Assembly (NCBI GenBank): GCA_001464695.1
Contig: LNDQ01000091.1
Coordinates: 1 to 64,000, forward strand
DNA length: 64,000 bases
Direction of reading: 5' to 3'
Source of the DNA: Betaproteobacteria bacterium Ga0077523
Lineage (GTDB): Bacteria > Pseudomonadota > Gammaproteobacteria > Burkholderiales > Ga0077523
The position numbers and the translations under genes are program-made. Below the pieces are notes generated by a model. The model was not told the DNA's origin and did no database searches. It saw nothing but the letters and a program-made list of their open reading frames with translations. Below, piece after piece: positions 16,636-25,179 of the stretch; the first letter of the stretch is position 1, and the number at the start of each line of letters is the position of its first letter.

Positions 16636-17222
16636 CCGAGGAAGAGGTCGTCGCCGCGACTGAGACGTGGCTCGACATCGCGGTCATCGGGTTGACCCTG
16701 TGTCCGTTCGCCAGCGCGGTGCGCACGGCGAACCGCATTCGCTTCGTGGTCAGCACGGCTCGCAACATCGACGCGCTGTTCGACGATCTGCAGGAGGAAC
16801 TGAAGATTCTCGCGGCGGCCGACCCGTCGCAGATCGAGACCACCCTGCTGATCGCACCGAACGTGCTCGGCGACTTCCTCGACTTCAATGATTTTCTCGA
16901 CGTGGCGGATGAAGCGGTCGCCGAACTGGAACTGGAAGGTGTGATCCAGGTGGCGAGCTTTCATCCGGACTATCGCTTCGCGGAGACCGAAGCGGACGAC
17001 GTTACCAACTGCACCAACCGGTCGCCGTTTCCGACGTTGCATCTGCTGCGGGAGGAAAGTGTCGAGCGGGCGATCGAGGGCTACGGCGACACCAGCGAGA
17101 TCTTCGAGAAGAACGGGGAGACGCTGCGCAAGTTGGGGTGGGAGGGCTGGCGCAAGGTGATGGGCGCGATTGCAGGCGCCGGCCCCCACCCTGGCCTTCC
17201 CCCGGCTGCGCCGGGTGCATAG
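16632..17222 (+). CDS. DUF1415 family protein with repeat-derived C-terminus
   Basis: A 196-residue protein. The DUF1415 signature [10 protein letters not shown] near the N-terminus and [20 protein letters not shown] with [13 protein letters not shown] are unmistakable; biochemical function is unknown. The start is GTG at 16632, overlapping the rluF-like stop (GTGA). The last 15 or so residues ([15 protein letters not shown]) are encoded by a half-copy of the genome's palindromic intergenic element, which has supplied a new reading-frame end and stop codon. Family proteins normally end before this. Confidence 0.9.
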   Translation: MTEEEVVAATETWLDIAVIGLTLCPFASAVRTANRIRFVVSTARNIDALFDDLQEELKILAAADPSQIETTLLIAPNVLGDFLDFNDFLDVADEAVAELELEGVIQVASFHPDYRFAETEADDVTNCTNRSPFPTLHLLREESVERAIEGYGDTSEIFEKNGETLRKLGWEGWRKVMGAIAGAGPHPGLPPAAPGA

Positions 17223-17268
17223 CCCAGGCACAAGGTTGACCCACCATTCATCCACAACGGAGCCTCTC

Positions 17269-18657
17269 ATGAACACCGCCGCCGCCACCATCGAAAGCCG
17301 TGACATCGCCAGCGTGCTGCACCCTTACACCCACCTGCGCCGTCACGAATCCCAGGGCCCGCTCGTCATCACCCGCGGCAAAGGCGTGTTCGTCTACGAC
17401 GACAAGGGCAACGAATACCTCGAAGGTCTGGCGGGACTGTGGTGCGTGTCGCTCGGCTTCAGCGAACAGCGCCTCGCGGATGCGGGCGTACGACAGCTCT
17501 CGACCCTGCCCTACTACCATCAGTTTGCGGGCAAGTCCCACGCCGTCGGCATCGAACTGGCGGAGAAGCTGCTGGGCATGCTGCCCGTGAAGATGTCGAA
17601 GGTGTTCTTCAACAATTCCGGATCGGAAGCCAACGACACCGCCATCAAGATGGTCTGGTACTACCGCAACGCGCTGGGCCAGCATCGCAAGAAGAAGATC
17701 ATCTCGCGCATCCGCGGCTATCACGGGGTGACGGTGGCCACTGCGAGCCTCACCGGCCTGCCGGACAATCATCGCGACTTCGACCTGCCCATCGCGAACG
17801 TGCGTCACGCCGATTGCCCGCACCACTACCGGTTCGGCAAGCCCGGCGAGACCGAGGAGCAGTTCGCCACACGGCTCGCCGAGAGCCTCGAAGCGCAGAT
17901 CCTCCGCGAGGACCCGGAGACGGTCGCTGCCTTCATCGCCGAACCGGTGCAAGGCGCAGGCGGCGTGATCGTGCCGCCGCGCACCTATTTCGAGAAGATC
18001 CAGCCCATCCTCAAGAAGTACGACGTGCTGTTGATCGCCGACGAGGTGATCTGCGGCTTCGGCCGCACCGGCAGCATGTTCGGGACCGAGACCTTCGGCC
18101 TGCAGCCGGACATCATGACCATGGCCAAGGCGTTGTCGTCCGGCTACGTGCCGATCTCGGCGACCGTGATCAACGACAAGCTCTACCAGGCGTTCCTCAA
18201 CCAGAGCGACAAGATCGGGCAGTTCGCGCACGGCTACACCTACTCCAACCATCCGGTGCCGTCGGCCGTGGCGCTGGAGACTCTGAAGATCTATGAGGAA
18301 CGGGACATCATGAAGCACATCCGTTCCATCGTGCCCACGTTCCAGTCGTTATTGCGCAGCTTCGCCGACCATCCATATGTCGGCGAGGTTCGCGGTGTCG
18401 GGCTGATCGGCGCCATCGAGTTCGTCAGCGACAAGGCCACGCGCGCGGCCTTCGACCGGAAGCTGGGCATCGGCGCGACCATCGCAGCGGCTGCACAGAA
18501 GTCCGGGTTGCTGGTCCGCGCGTTGGGCGACACCATCGCCTTCTGCCCGCCGCTGATCATCAGCGAGGCGGAGGTGAAGGAACTGTTCGCGCGGTTCGCC
18601 AAGGCAGTGGAGATCGCGACGCCGGAGATCGAGAAGATCGCCGCGGCGGCGAAGTAG
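17269..18657 (+). CDS. Class III (omega) aminotransferase
   Basis: A 462-residue PLP enzyme. The expected class III features are present: NNSGSEANDTAIK near residues 115-127, the cofactor-binding Asp258 (LIADEVICGFGRTG), and the Schiff-base Lys287 (MTMAKALSSGY). Overall it resembles omega-amino acid, putrescine or beta-alanine:pyruvate transaminases (SpuC-like). It transfers an amino group from a terminal amine or omega-amino acid to a keto acid. The start at 17269 follows CGGAGC; 46 bp separate it from the DUF1415 gene. It could feed on amines produced by the catabolic cluster at 28-35 kb, but this is speculative. Confidence 0.9.
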   Translation: MNTAAATIESRDIASVLHPYTHLRRHESQGPLVITRGKGVFVYDDKGNEYLEGLAGLWCVSLGFSEQRLADAGVRQLSTLPYYHQFAGKSHAVGIELAEKLLGMLPVKMSKVFFNNSGSEANDTAIKMVWYYRNALGQHRKKKIISRIRGYHGVTVATASLTGLPDNHRDFDLPIANVRHADCPHHYRFGKPGETEEQFATRLAESLEAQILREDPETVAAFIAEPVQGAGGVIVPPRTYFEKIQPILKKYDVLLIADEVICGFGRTGSMFGTETFGLQPDIMTMAKALSSGYVPISATVINDKLYQAFLNQSDKIGQFAHGYTYSNHPVPSAVALETLKIYEERDIMKHIRSIVPTFQSLLRSFADHPYVGEVRGVGLIGAIEFVSDKATRAAFDRKLGIGATIAAAAQKSGLLVRALGDTIAFCPPLIISEAEVKELFARFAKAVEIATPEIEKIAAAAK

Positions 18658-18959
18658 TCACCGCAGCAGAGAACCGACCCTGGGAAAACCCCAGGAAGGG
18701 ATCGTCAAGGGCCACCGGCTGCCGTCCCGGCCGGCGCGGTCGACGCACGCCCCAACATCGTGCATGCAATCCGTTACCGACCGGATTCCGACCGCCGCGC
18801 GCGGCATCGCTCCAGAGCCACCCGTTGAGTTTCTTTACACCCTTACGCTTCGTCTGCCACACCGCACCTGCAATTCAAGACATTGAGCCGATGGAACGCA
18901 AGATGCTATCGGCATTCGCCGATCCGCCATCTCAAGAATTCCATACGGAGACCACAACC
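18658..18959. other. Intergenic region between aminotransferase and PEP-CTERM gene
   Basis: 302 bp. A small hairpin (18679-18684 with 18690-18695) lies 21 bp after the aminotransferase stop but has no T-run. Nothing else was recognised; an in-frame ATG at 18891 would extend the PEP-CTERM protein but lacks a ribosome site. Confidence 0.4.
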
Positions 18960-19799
18960 ATGCGACGCACTATCCTGGTGCTGTTGGCACTGTGCCTCGG
19001 CTGGACGGGCAGCGCCGGCGCTGCGGTAGTCACGTACAGCACCGGCTTCTTCAGCTTCGGCGACACCGTCAACCTCACGGGACTGGAGGGCGACTACGCC
19101 GCCAACTTCGGCATCGGGCCGGGCTTCCAGTCGCTGCCGGGCTTCGACAGTTCGCTCGGGACGCTGACCGGCGTGAGTGTATCCATCAACTACTCGCTGC
19201 TGCTGAGTGCCGCCCTGCAGGCGAACGACGACCGGGGCGAATTCGACCTGATCTTCCCCCTGCCTTTCCCGATCAACGAACGCAACGACGTCCAGGGGAC
19301 CGCGCGGGTCCAGGCGACGGTCACGACCCAGATCTTCAATCCCGCGAGCGCGGCCGACGTCTACACCACAGCGCTGCTCCTTGCTGCTTGCAGCGGCGGT
19401 ATCACCGAAGCCGAGCCGATCGCCTGCGACGATGCCGCGAGCCAGACCTTCACCCATACGGCGAACATCTCGCTCGACAGTGTCGATCTCTCGCTCTTCG
19501 AGGCCGTGGATCCGATCCAGTTCTACTCGATCACCCAGGGGCAGGTGACCGGATCGTGCGGACCTGGTGACCTGTGCGCGGTGAACGCGGGGCTCAACGG
19601 CATGAACGCGTCCTTCGGCGTCACCTACACATACACGCCGGTCAACGACCCCGGCAACGGCGGCAACAACGGTGGAAACGGTGGGACCGGCGGCAACGGC
19701 AACACCGTGCCGGAACCGGGTGCGCTGGCGCTGCTCGGCGCCGCGTCGCTCGCGGCGGCAGGCGCGCTGCGGCGCGCTCGACGCACCTGGCTGACCTGA
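18960..19799 (+). CDS. PEP-CTERM sorting domain protein
   Basis: A 279-residue exported protein. Signal peptide MRRTILVLLALCLGWTGSAGA is followed by a beta-rich ectodomain with a few cysteines and a Gly/Asn-rich linker (GNGGNNGGNGGTGGNGN). The sorting tail VPEPGALALLGAASLAA-GALRRARRTW completes it. The tail marks it as an exosortase substrate. The flexible Gly/Asn linker before the sorting signal is unlike the other PEP-CTERM protein at 7196-7993. The ATG at 18960 is preceded by GGAG at about 9 nt. Confidence 0.9.
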   Translation: MRRTILVLLALCLGWTGSAGAAVVTYSTGFFSFGDTVNLTGLEGDYAANFGIGPGFQSLPGFDSSLGTLTGVSVSINYSLLLSAALQANDDRGEFDLIFPLPFPINERNDVQGTARVQATVTTQIFNPASAADVYTTALLLAACSGGITEAEPIACDDAASQTFTHTANISLDSVDLSLFEAVDPIQFYSITQGQVTGSCGPGDLCAVNAGLNGMNASFGVTYTYTPVNDPGNGGNNGGNGGTGGNGNTVPEPGALALLGAASLAAAGALRRARRTWLT

Positions 19800-19817
19800 T
19801 CGCCAACTGACCTATCA

Positions 19818-19848
19818 TCCCGTCCGACGAATCACGTTCGCGGACGGA
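19818..19848. terminator. Hairpin after PEP-CTERM gene
   Basis: Inverted repeat CCGTCCGaCGAA / TTCGcGGACGG with one unpaired base on each side, 19 bp past the stop codon. No T-run follows; a possible weak or Rho-assisted 3' end. Confidence 0.4.
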
Positions 19849-19954
19849 TGCGGAAAATCGGTGTCCTGCGGCACGACGCGGGGCATCCCGGAAGTGCCGG
19901 CGGACACCCCCCATCGGACCGCGCCAGAGCGCAGCGCCGCCCGAGGAGGCATCC

Positions 19955-20233
19955 GTGTGCCGCAACATCCGCACCCTGTTCAACTTCGAACCACCCGTCA
20001 CCGAGGACGAGATCCACGCTGCCGCCCTGCAGTTCGTCCGCAAGGTGACCGGCTTCAGCAAGCCTTCGAAGATCAATGAGGCAGCCTTCCTGCAGGCTGT
20101 CGACGACATCGCCCGAGTGTCCCGCGACCTGATGCGATCGCTGGAGACGACGGCACCGCCGCGCAACCGCGAGGAAGAAGCCGCGAAGGCAAAGGCTCGC
20201 TCGGCTCTGCGCTACACCGCGAGGCCCCAATGA
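19955..20233 (+). CDS. DUF2277 family protein
   Basis: A 92-residue cytoplasmic protein of the DUF2277 family, recognised by MCRNIRTLFNFEPPVTEDEI, the central QFVRKVTGFSKPS and the C-terminal APPRNREEEAAKAKARS. Length is as expected. Start is GTG at 19955 with GAGGAGG about 9 nt upstream. Function unknown; the family is widespread in soil bacteria. It lies 24 bp ahead of the MetX-like hydrolase in the same direction. Confidence 0.9.
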   Translation: MCRNIRTLFNFEPPVTEDEIHAAALQFVRKVTGFSKPSKINEAAFLQAVDDIARVSRDLMRSLETTAPPRNREEEAAKAKARSALRYTARPQ

Positions 20234-20257
20234 CCGTTGCGTTGCGGGACCCTGCAG

Positions 20258-21301
20258 ATGGACGGTAACGGCCTGCGTCATCCGCCGCTGTCTCCGGGGC
20301 AGATCGATGCCCTCCATCGCCACGCCGACCTCGGCGATCTGACGCTGGAATCCGGCGCCGTCATCCACGACTTCCGCCAGTCGTACGTCGTCCACGGCAA
20401 GCTCGATGCGGAGCGCAGCAACGCCATCCTCGTCTGCGCCTCGCTCACGGGCAACCATCATCGGCTCGACTTCCTGATCGGCCCCGGGCGCGCACTGGAT
20501 CCGGATCGCTATTGCATCATCGTGACTGATCCGATCGGCAATGGTCTGTCGACCTCGCCATCGAACAGCACCCGCCAGCCTGGTATGGCGTTCCCGCGGT
20601 TCGTCATCCGCGACATGGTGCATGCGCAGCACCGGCTACTGACGGAAGTGCTCGGCATCCCGCGCCTGCATGCCGTCGTCGGGGCATCCATGGGCGGCAT
20701 GCAGGCGCTGCAATGGGCCGTGAGCCACCCGGACTTCATGACGGCATGCGTGGCCATGACGCCCATGGCGCGCACCTCTCCCTGGGCGATCCTCGTCACC
20801 GAAACGGCCCGGTCCTGTCTCATGGCCGACCCCGGATGGAATGGCACCCAGTTCACCGCTGTGCCCGAACGCGGCTGGCGTGCCTATGCCGGGCTCATGT
20901 CGGTACTGCTGTCGCGCACGCCGAAGGCGCTTGACCAGACGCTCGACGGACTCGACGCATCGCACCGGTGGTTCGAACAATCGGTTCGGCAGGTGCACTC
21001 GAACGCCTTCGACGCCACCGACTACCTGTATCAGTCGTGGGCGTACGAGACGCACGATGTGGGAACCACATCGGGCCATACCGCCACCGACGCTGCCTTG
21101 GCCGCCGTGAGGGCGCGCACGCTGATCCTGGCGCCGCCTTTGGACCTGTTCAATCCTGTCGAGAACGCGCACTCGACTGCGGCGGCGGTTCCGAATGTGC
21201 GCTTGGTGGAGATTCCCTCGGTCCAGGGTCATCAGGCCGCTACGAGTCTGATGGAAGAGGATGCGAACGCTATCAACAGAGCGATTCGCGAGTTCCTGTA
21301 G
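20258..21301 (+). CDS. MetX-like alpha/beta hydrolase (acyltransferase family)
   Basis: A 347-residue alpha/beta-hydrolase of the homoserine O-acetyltransferase (MetX) group. The nucleophile elbow GASMGGMQALQW has Ser144, the acid is probably in APPLDLFNPVEN, and the C-terminal His lies in SVQGHQAATS. True MetX proteins carry LTG(D/N)..A and an Arg-rich substrate pocket; several of those positions differ here (for example LTGNHHRLDFLIGPG), so acyltransfer to homoserine is doubtful and a hydrolase or other acyltransferase is as likely. The start at 20258 is the first in-frame ATG. A second MetX-like gene is at 28180-29247. Confidence 0.8.
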   Translation: MDGNGLRHPPLSPGQIDALHRHADLGDLTLESGAVIHDFRQSYVVHGKLDAERSNAILVCASLTGNHHRLDFLIGPGRALDPDRYCIIVTDPIGNGLSTSPSNSTRQPGMAFPRFVIRDMVHAQHRLLTEVLGIPRLHAVVGASMGGMQALQWAVSHPDFMTACVAMTPMARTSPWAILVTETARSCLMADPGWNGTQFTAVPERGWRAYAGLMSVLLSRTPKALDQTLDGLDASHRWFEQSVRQVHSNAFDATDYLYQSWAYETHDVGTTSGHTATDAALAAVRARTLILAPPLDLFNPVENAHSTAAAVPNVRLVEIPSVQGHQAATSLMEEDANAINRAIREFL

Positions 21302-21530
21302 CGATGCCGCCCCGGTTCGCCGGCGCTGCCAGTACGGACGAAAGACAGCATCCGCCGCTTGACCCTGTGCTGTTTCGAGGCTCTACTCGCGACGGCAGCG
21401 GAGATGACCCTTCTTGTGCGCTCATTGGGCCCCCTAAATGGAGGTCATGTGCCTGAAGCAGAAGTACATGCGAACCGATCATCACGGCGAATGACGCTTT
21501 GTGAAGCGACGAGTAGGGCCTCGACATCAC

Positions 21531-21993
21531 GTTATGCCGCACGATGACTGAGCCTTCCATGAAACCCGCTGCCGTAACACTCGACAAGCTTGACGTCGCC
21601 GAACACCAACTGGATCGAGCGCTTCAGCTGTTTCTTGACGAGGCGGATTACGTGTCGGCCATAACCCTCGCCGGTGCCAGCGAGGAGATCCTGGGCAAGC
21701 TCCTGGAGTCTTCAGGCCAGAGCCATTCGCTCAAGGAATTCATTGATGGTTGTGTTCAAACCGGTCGCGTGGTGTTCGGTGAAACGTGGCCAGCTAAAGA
21801 ATTTGTGGATATGGCCAATTTCTTTCGTAATGGCTTGAAGCATTACACCGATGGTCAGCCAATGACGATCCCTCGGGAGGCTGCTGCAGAAATGCTCGAC
21901 CGTACCATCGACAATTATTGGAAGCTCACTGGTCGCGAGACATCTCGTATTCGGCGGTTTATGGAGGAGGAGCACGGTGTGTAGCGGCATAAC
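21531..21993. repeat. 10-bp inverted repeat flanking the HEPN-like gene
   Basis: GTTATGCCGC (21531-21540) lies 3 bp before the start codon, and its exact inverse GCGGCATAAC (21984-21993) begins at the last base of the stop codon. The pair tightly brackets one lower-GC gene. Confidence 0.7.
21544..21984 (+). CDS. HEPN-like small protein, lower GC, possibly acquired
   Basis: A 146-residue, mostly helical protein. The C-terminal half contains FFRNGLKHY, that is Arg95-x4-His100, which fits the R-x4-6-H motif of HEPN-fold RNases and toxins. The N-terminal half (VAEHQLDRALQLFLDEADYV and ITLAGASEEILGKLL) is the usual HEPN helical pair. Base composition is visibly lower in G+C than the neighbours and codon use is less biased. 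No antitoxin or nucleotidyltransferase partner is adjacent, so its role is open: nuclease, relic, or stand-alone stress protein. The start at 21544 or the ATG at 21559 are both possible. Confidence 0.65.
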   Translation: MTEPSMKPAAVTLDKLDVAEHQLDRALQLFLDEADYVSAITLAGASEEILGKLLESSGQSHSLKEFIDGCVQTGRVVFGETWPAKEFVDMANFFRNGLKHYTDGQPMTIPREAAAEMLDRTIDNYWKLTGRETSRIRRFMEEEHGV

Positions 21994-22085
21994 CCCCGCA
22001 TGCACCGGACAAAAAGGTCCAAGGTCTCGATCGCAGTTCTCGCACCCACCACGTAACACCCGGCCGTTCGTCCACGAAACCCGCC

Positions 22086-22406
22086 CTACGGCTGCCCCAC
22101 CATCACCTCGCTGATCTGCATGACCGGCTTCAGGTCGGTGTAGTTGGGAATGTCGGCCAGGATCTCCTTGGCGTGAGGACCAAATCCCGCCTGGAATGAT
22201 TCCACGCTATCGCTGTAGATGTGGCACATGCCGACGTACGTCGGCGGCTCGCCCGGTGCGCCGCCCGCCAGCCCCTTATCGACCGTGTAGAAGAGGCACG
22301 CCGCGCCCATCCGGTTCTTGACCAGCGGCATGTGCTTGTCGCGGTAGTAGTCGTGGTCGAAACGGGCGCCCGGCTTGTGGGGGTACATCACGCTGACCTT
22401 GATCAT
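22086..22406 (-). CDS. EthD-family protein
   Basis: A 106-residue ferredoxin-fold (dimeric alpha-beta barrel) protein of the EthD family. It is recognised by MIKVSVMYPHKPGARFDHDYYRDKH (broken here by length), the conserved MPLV and the C-terminal YTDLKPVMQISEV. EthD proteins accompany catabolic oxygenases and may remove or isomerise reactive products; none has been assigned a firm reaction. GGAG lies upstream of the start. Isolated on the minus strand; the 289-bp gap between it and the next minus-strand gene shows nothing recognisable. Confidence 0.85.
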   Translation of the reverse strand: MIKVSVMYPHKPGARFDHDYYRDKHMPLVKNRMGAACLFYTVDKGLAGGAPGEPPTYVGMCHIYSDSVESFQAGFGPHAKEILADIPNYTDLKPVMQISEVMVGQP

Positions 22407-22695
22407 TGCGGTCTCCTCGGGTGTTGTTATCCGGGTCGATGTTCGACCCGGTCAGTTTGGTCGTCGCCACCATAGCGCAACTTCGACGAGCACCGCCACT
22501 TCGCCGCGACGGTCGACCACGCGATCCGTATTCGAGCGGACATCCACCGATGCACTATTTGGGTTGCGCGATTTTCGTGGTCTATGCTCCGATCGACGAC
22601 CCGCGCCACTACGACGAACCCATTCGGCGCAAGGGTTGGACAGGGAGGTCCGTGTTCTGACAGGGCCTCGCGGAACCGTCACCCCCGGGAACGCG

Positions 22696-23136
22696 TCACC
22701 TGACTTCTATCGTCGCCCTCATTCCGGCCTCCGAGTGCGTACGGGTCGACATGACGTCCTCGAACTTTCCCGTACGCACGGGCAGGAACCACCACTCCGC
22801 GACGCTCCCCGGCTTCAACTCCAGGCGGCGCACCGGCCCGTAGACTTCGGCCAGCACCTTCCCGTCGCCGCCGAGGACGGAGACCTTGCGCGAGTAGACG
22901 GCATCGGCCAGCCCTTGCGAACCGAAGTAGTAGGCATTCGGACTGGGGTTCTCCAGACGCAACTGGTACAGCTTGCCGGTCTCCAGAATCAGCGCGTCCG
23001 GCGTGAACCGGTGTTCGCCGCCGGGCGACCCGAGCACCATCGTCAGCGGCGTCGGTTCCTGCCGGGTGAGATCGCCCGCGGCGCTGACGGCGCCTGCAAC
23101 CAACATCAACAGGGGGCTTATCCAGATCGCCTTCAT
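22696..23136 (-). CDS. Exported cupredoxin-like protein lacking key copper ligands
   Basis: A 146-residue exported protein with a signal peptide to about residue 20 and a Greek-key-like beta pattern (YQLRLENPSPNAYYFGS, then the C-terminal loop and strand). The C-terminal loop MSTRTHSEAGMRATIEV lines up with the C-x4-H-x4-M copper loop of plastocyanin-type cupredoxins, but Cys is replaced by Ser130 while His134 and Met139 remain. The usual upstream His is also absent (Asn68 region). It is therefore unlikely to hold a blue copper site; it may bind Cu(I) or have lost metal. GAGGAG precedes the ATG. Confidence 0.7.
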   Translation of the reverse strand: MKAIWISPLLMLVAGAVSAAGDLTRQEPTPLTMVLGSPGGEHRFTPDALILETGKLYQLRLENPSPNAYYFGSQGLADAVYSRKVSVLGGDGKVLAEVYGPVRRLELKPGSVAEWWFLPVRTGKFEDVMSTRTHSEAGMRATIEVR

Positions 23137-23253
23137 GTTCGTCTCCTCGTGGTCGCACTACGTTCTCGTCGATTCGACGTACTGACCGCACCGGATTCGT
23201 TCTGGTTCATCTTCTTCCCGCACGGATTGATACATCGTCGGGCAGTCGTCGCG

Positions 23254-23520
23254 GCGGCCGAGGTCTACCAACAGTTCCCGATGGCACAGGAGCTGTGCCG
23301 CGTGGAGGTGACGAAGCCGGATCCCACGGCGCTACCGTCCAGCCCGCAGGTCAGCACGGAGCCTCTCGATTACAAAAAAATCAGCGGCTGCGCCGAGCGC
23401 GCGCAGCGCATCTAGGATCTCGACGCCGAGATCGAGCGCTTGTCCGCCCGCTATCGGGACCTGGAGGCTCAGCAAGGGCCCTTGCTGGATCGCCTCGGGG
23501 AGCTCACCCGCACACGCTGA
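23254..23520 (+). pseudogene. Decayed, 5'-truncated copy of the coiled-coil secreted protein
   Basis: Translated in one frame this stretch reads EVYQQFPMAQELCRVEV...KPDPTALP...LDYKK, then an in-frame TAG at 23413, then DLDAEIERLSARYRDLEAQ and LLDRLGELTRTR to a TGA. It aligns throughout with residues of the intact gene at 24751-25146 (VYQQFQMAQEMRRVEL, LDYNELQ, DLGAEIERLYARHQEIEAQ, LLQRLGEITRAH). The signal peptide and first 20 or so mature residues are missing. It is thus a partial duplicate that has decayed, on the other side of the enolase-superfamily gene. Confidence 0.85.
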
Positions 23521-23627
23521 ACCCCTGAACCATCGAGGCGCAACCGATACACTATCCGTGATTCGCAACGTACTGGCGCACCGACGCCGGCTTCCGACAA
23601 TTCATCCTCACGGCAGGAGTTGTACCC

Positions 23628-24731
23628 ATGAATACCGCTTCTCTCCCCCGACTCACCCTGGAAAGCATCCGGGTCCGGGGCGTGGTCGTCCCGTTGCGGC
23701 GCCCCATCGTCGCAAAGGTCGGCGAGTTCCGCCAATGGCCATTCATCCTGATCGATGTGATGACGAAGGAAGGGGTGATCGGCCGCAGCTACCTGGAGCC
23801 CTACGTGGAGAAGTCGGTGAAGTACATCGCCCAGGCGATCACCGATCTCGCTGACGCGCTGAGGGGTAAGCCGCTCGCCCCGCTCGATGCCTACCGCGAT
23901 GGCATGCGGGCGATGCACCTGGTCGGGCGGGAAGGCGTCTCGCTCATTGCGATCTCCGGCCTCGACATGGCCATCTGGGATGCGCTCGCCAAAGCGGCCA
24001 ACGTACCGCTGGCCGTGCTGCTGGGCGGAACGACCGGACCAGTGCGCGCGTACAACACCAATGGGTTGTGGCTGATTCCGCTGGACCGCGTCGAGAAGGA
24101 GGCGGAAGAACTGGTCGCCCAGGGCGGTTTCAAGGCCATCAAGATCCGCCTCGGTCGCGACAAGCTCAAGGACGATCTCGCCGTCATCGCCGCGGTGCGG
24201 CGCGCGATCGGCGACGACGTCCAGCTCATGTGCGACTTCAACCAGGGGCTGAGTTTCGGCGAGGCGCTATTGCGGTTGCATGCGCTGGACGACCAGGGAC
24301 TCTCCTGGTTCGAGGAGCCGATCGTCTACGACAACCTGGAAGGCTGCGCGCAGATCGCCCGCGAGATGAAGACCCCGGTGCAGATCGGCGAAAACATCTA
24401 TGGTCCGCGGGAGTTCCTCAAGGCGGTGAACGCGCATGCGGCTGACCTGTACATGCCTGACCTCATGCGCATCGGCGGTGTCACCGGGTGGATGCGCTCG
24501 GCCGCCATCGCCGGCGCGGCAGGCCTGCCCTTGTCGAACCACCTGTATCCGATGATCTCGACGCATCTGCTGCGCGTCAGCGAAACCGCGGACTGGCTCG
24601 AGTGGAGCGACTGGGCGGAGCCGATTCTCGCCAATCCGTTGCCGGTGAAGGATGGGTTCGCGATGGTGCCCGATGTGGCCGGTGTCGGGCTCGAATGGAA
24701 CGAGGACGCGGTGAAGCGGTTGGCGATCTGA
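23628..24731 (+). CDS. Enolase-superfamily enzyme, mandelate racemase subgroup (KxR type)
   Basis: A 367-residue enzyme of the mandelate racemase/muconate lactonising group. Metal ligands are Asp203, Glu229 and Glu255, with the dyad Asp278-His305 and Glu325 at the expected positions. The catalytic pair is Lys172-Ile-Arg174 (AIKIRLG), so the second lysine of the KxK motif is Arg. That leaves His305 as the clear base on one face and suggests a one-base reaction such as acid-sugar dehydration rather than racemisation. Flanked by a secreted coiled-coil gene (20 bp downstream) and by its decayed copy upstream. Confidence 0.88.
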   Translation: MNTASLPRLTLESIRVRGVVVPLRRPIVAKVGEFRQWPFILIDVMTKEGVIGRSYLEPYVEKSVKYIAQAITDLADALRGKPLAPLDAYRDGMRAMHLVGREGVSLIAISGLDMAIWDALAKAANVPLAVLLGGTTGPVRAYNTNGLWLIPLDRVEKEAEELVAQGGFKAIKIRLGRDKLKDDLAVIAAVRRAIGDDVQLMCDFNQGLSFGEALLRLHALDDQGLSWFEEPIVYDNLEGCAQIAREMKTPVQIGENIYGPREFLKAVNAHAADLYMPDLMRIGGVTGWMRSAAIAGAAGLPLSNHLYPMISTHLLRVSETADWLEWSDWAEPILANPLPVKDGFAMVPDVAGVGLEWNEDAVKRLAI

Positions 24732-24750
24732 TGACGAGGCGGCTACGAAC

Positions 24751-25146
24751 ATGTTCAATCTGAGACCTTTACTTCTTTTGCTTGCGCTTGCCGCCCCCTT
24801 GTGCGGCCATGCGGGTGCCGGGACCGATCTCGAGGCAAGGCAGATCGAGACGACGCTCGGTCGCCTCCAGCGGGAGCAAGAAAGCGTTTACCAACAGTTT
24901 CAGATGGCGCAGGAGATGCGGCGGGTCGAGTTGGCGAAGCCTGATCCTGCTGCGCTCCCACCGAACGTGGAGATCAGCCCGCCGCCGCTCGACTACAACG
25001 AACTGCAGCGCCTGCGCGAGGCACACCAGCAGCGCATCCAGGATCTCGGCGCCGAGATCGAGCGCCTGTACGCCCGCCATCAAGAGATCGAAGCGCAAAA
25101 AGCACCCTTGCTGCAGCGCCTCGGTGAAATAACGCGCGCGCATTGA
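24751..25146 (+). CDS. Small exported coiled-coil protein
   Basis: A 131-residue exported protein: signal peptide to about residue 23, then an almost entirely helical mature region rich in Glu, Gln, Arg and Leu with heptad spacing (IETTLGRLQREQESVYQQF; RIQDLGAEIERLYARHQEIE). A Pro-rich break lies around residues 68-82. It probably forms a coiled coil in the periplasm; no family known. A degenerate copy lies at 23254-23520. The start is 19 bp after the enolase-superfamily stop, so cotranscription is likely. Confidence 0.75.
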   Translation: MFNLRPLLLLLALAAPLCGHAGAGTDLEARQIETTLGRLQREQESVYQQFQMAQEMRRVELAKPDPAALPPNVEISPPPLDYNELQRLREAHQQRIQDLGAEIERLYARHQEIEAQKAPLLQRLGEITRAH

Positions 25147-25179
25147 CGCGACTGCGCCACAACAACGAGGAGACGCACG

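Noticed and set aside
20258-21301. Naming this gene metX (homoserine O-acetyltransferase)
   Set aside because: The nucleophile elbow fits, but several substrate-binding stretches differ and there is no methionine gene context.
21531-21993. Classical integron cassette (attC) around the HEPN-like gene
   Set aside because: The flanking GTTATGC/GCATAAC repeats match each other, but no full attC fold with paired inner boxes was found next to them and no integrase is present. Left as an open question in the findings.
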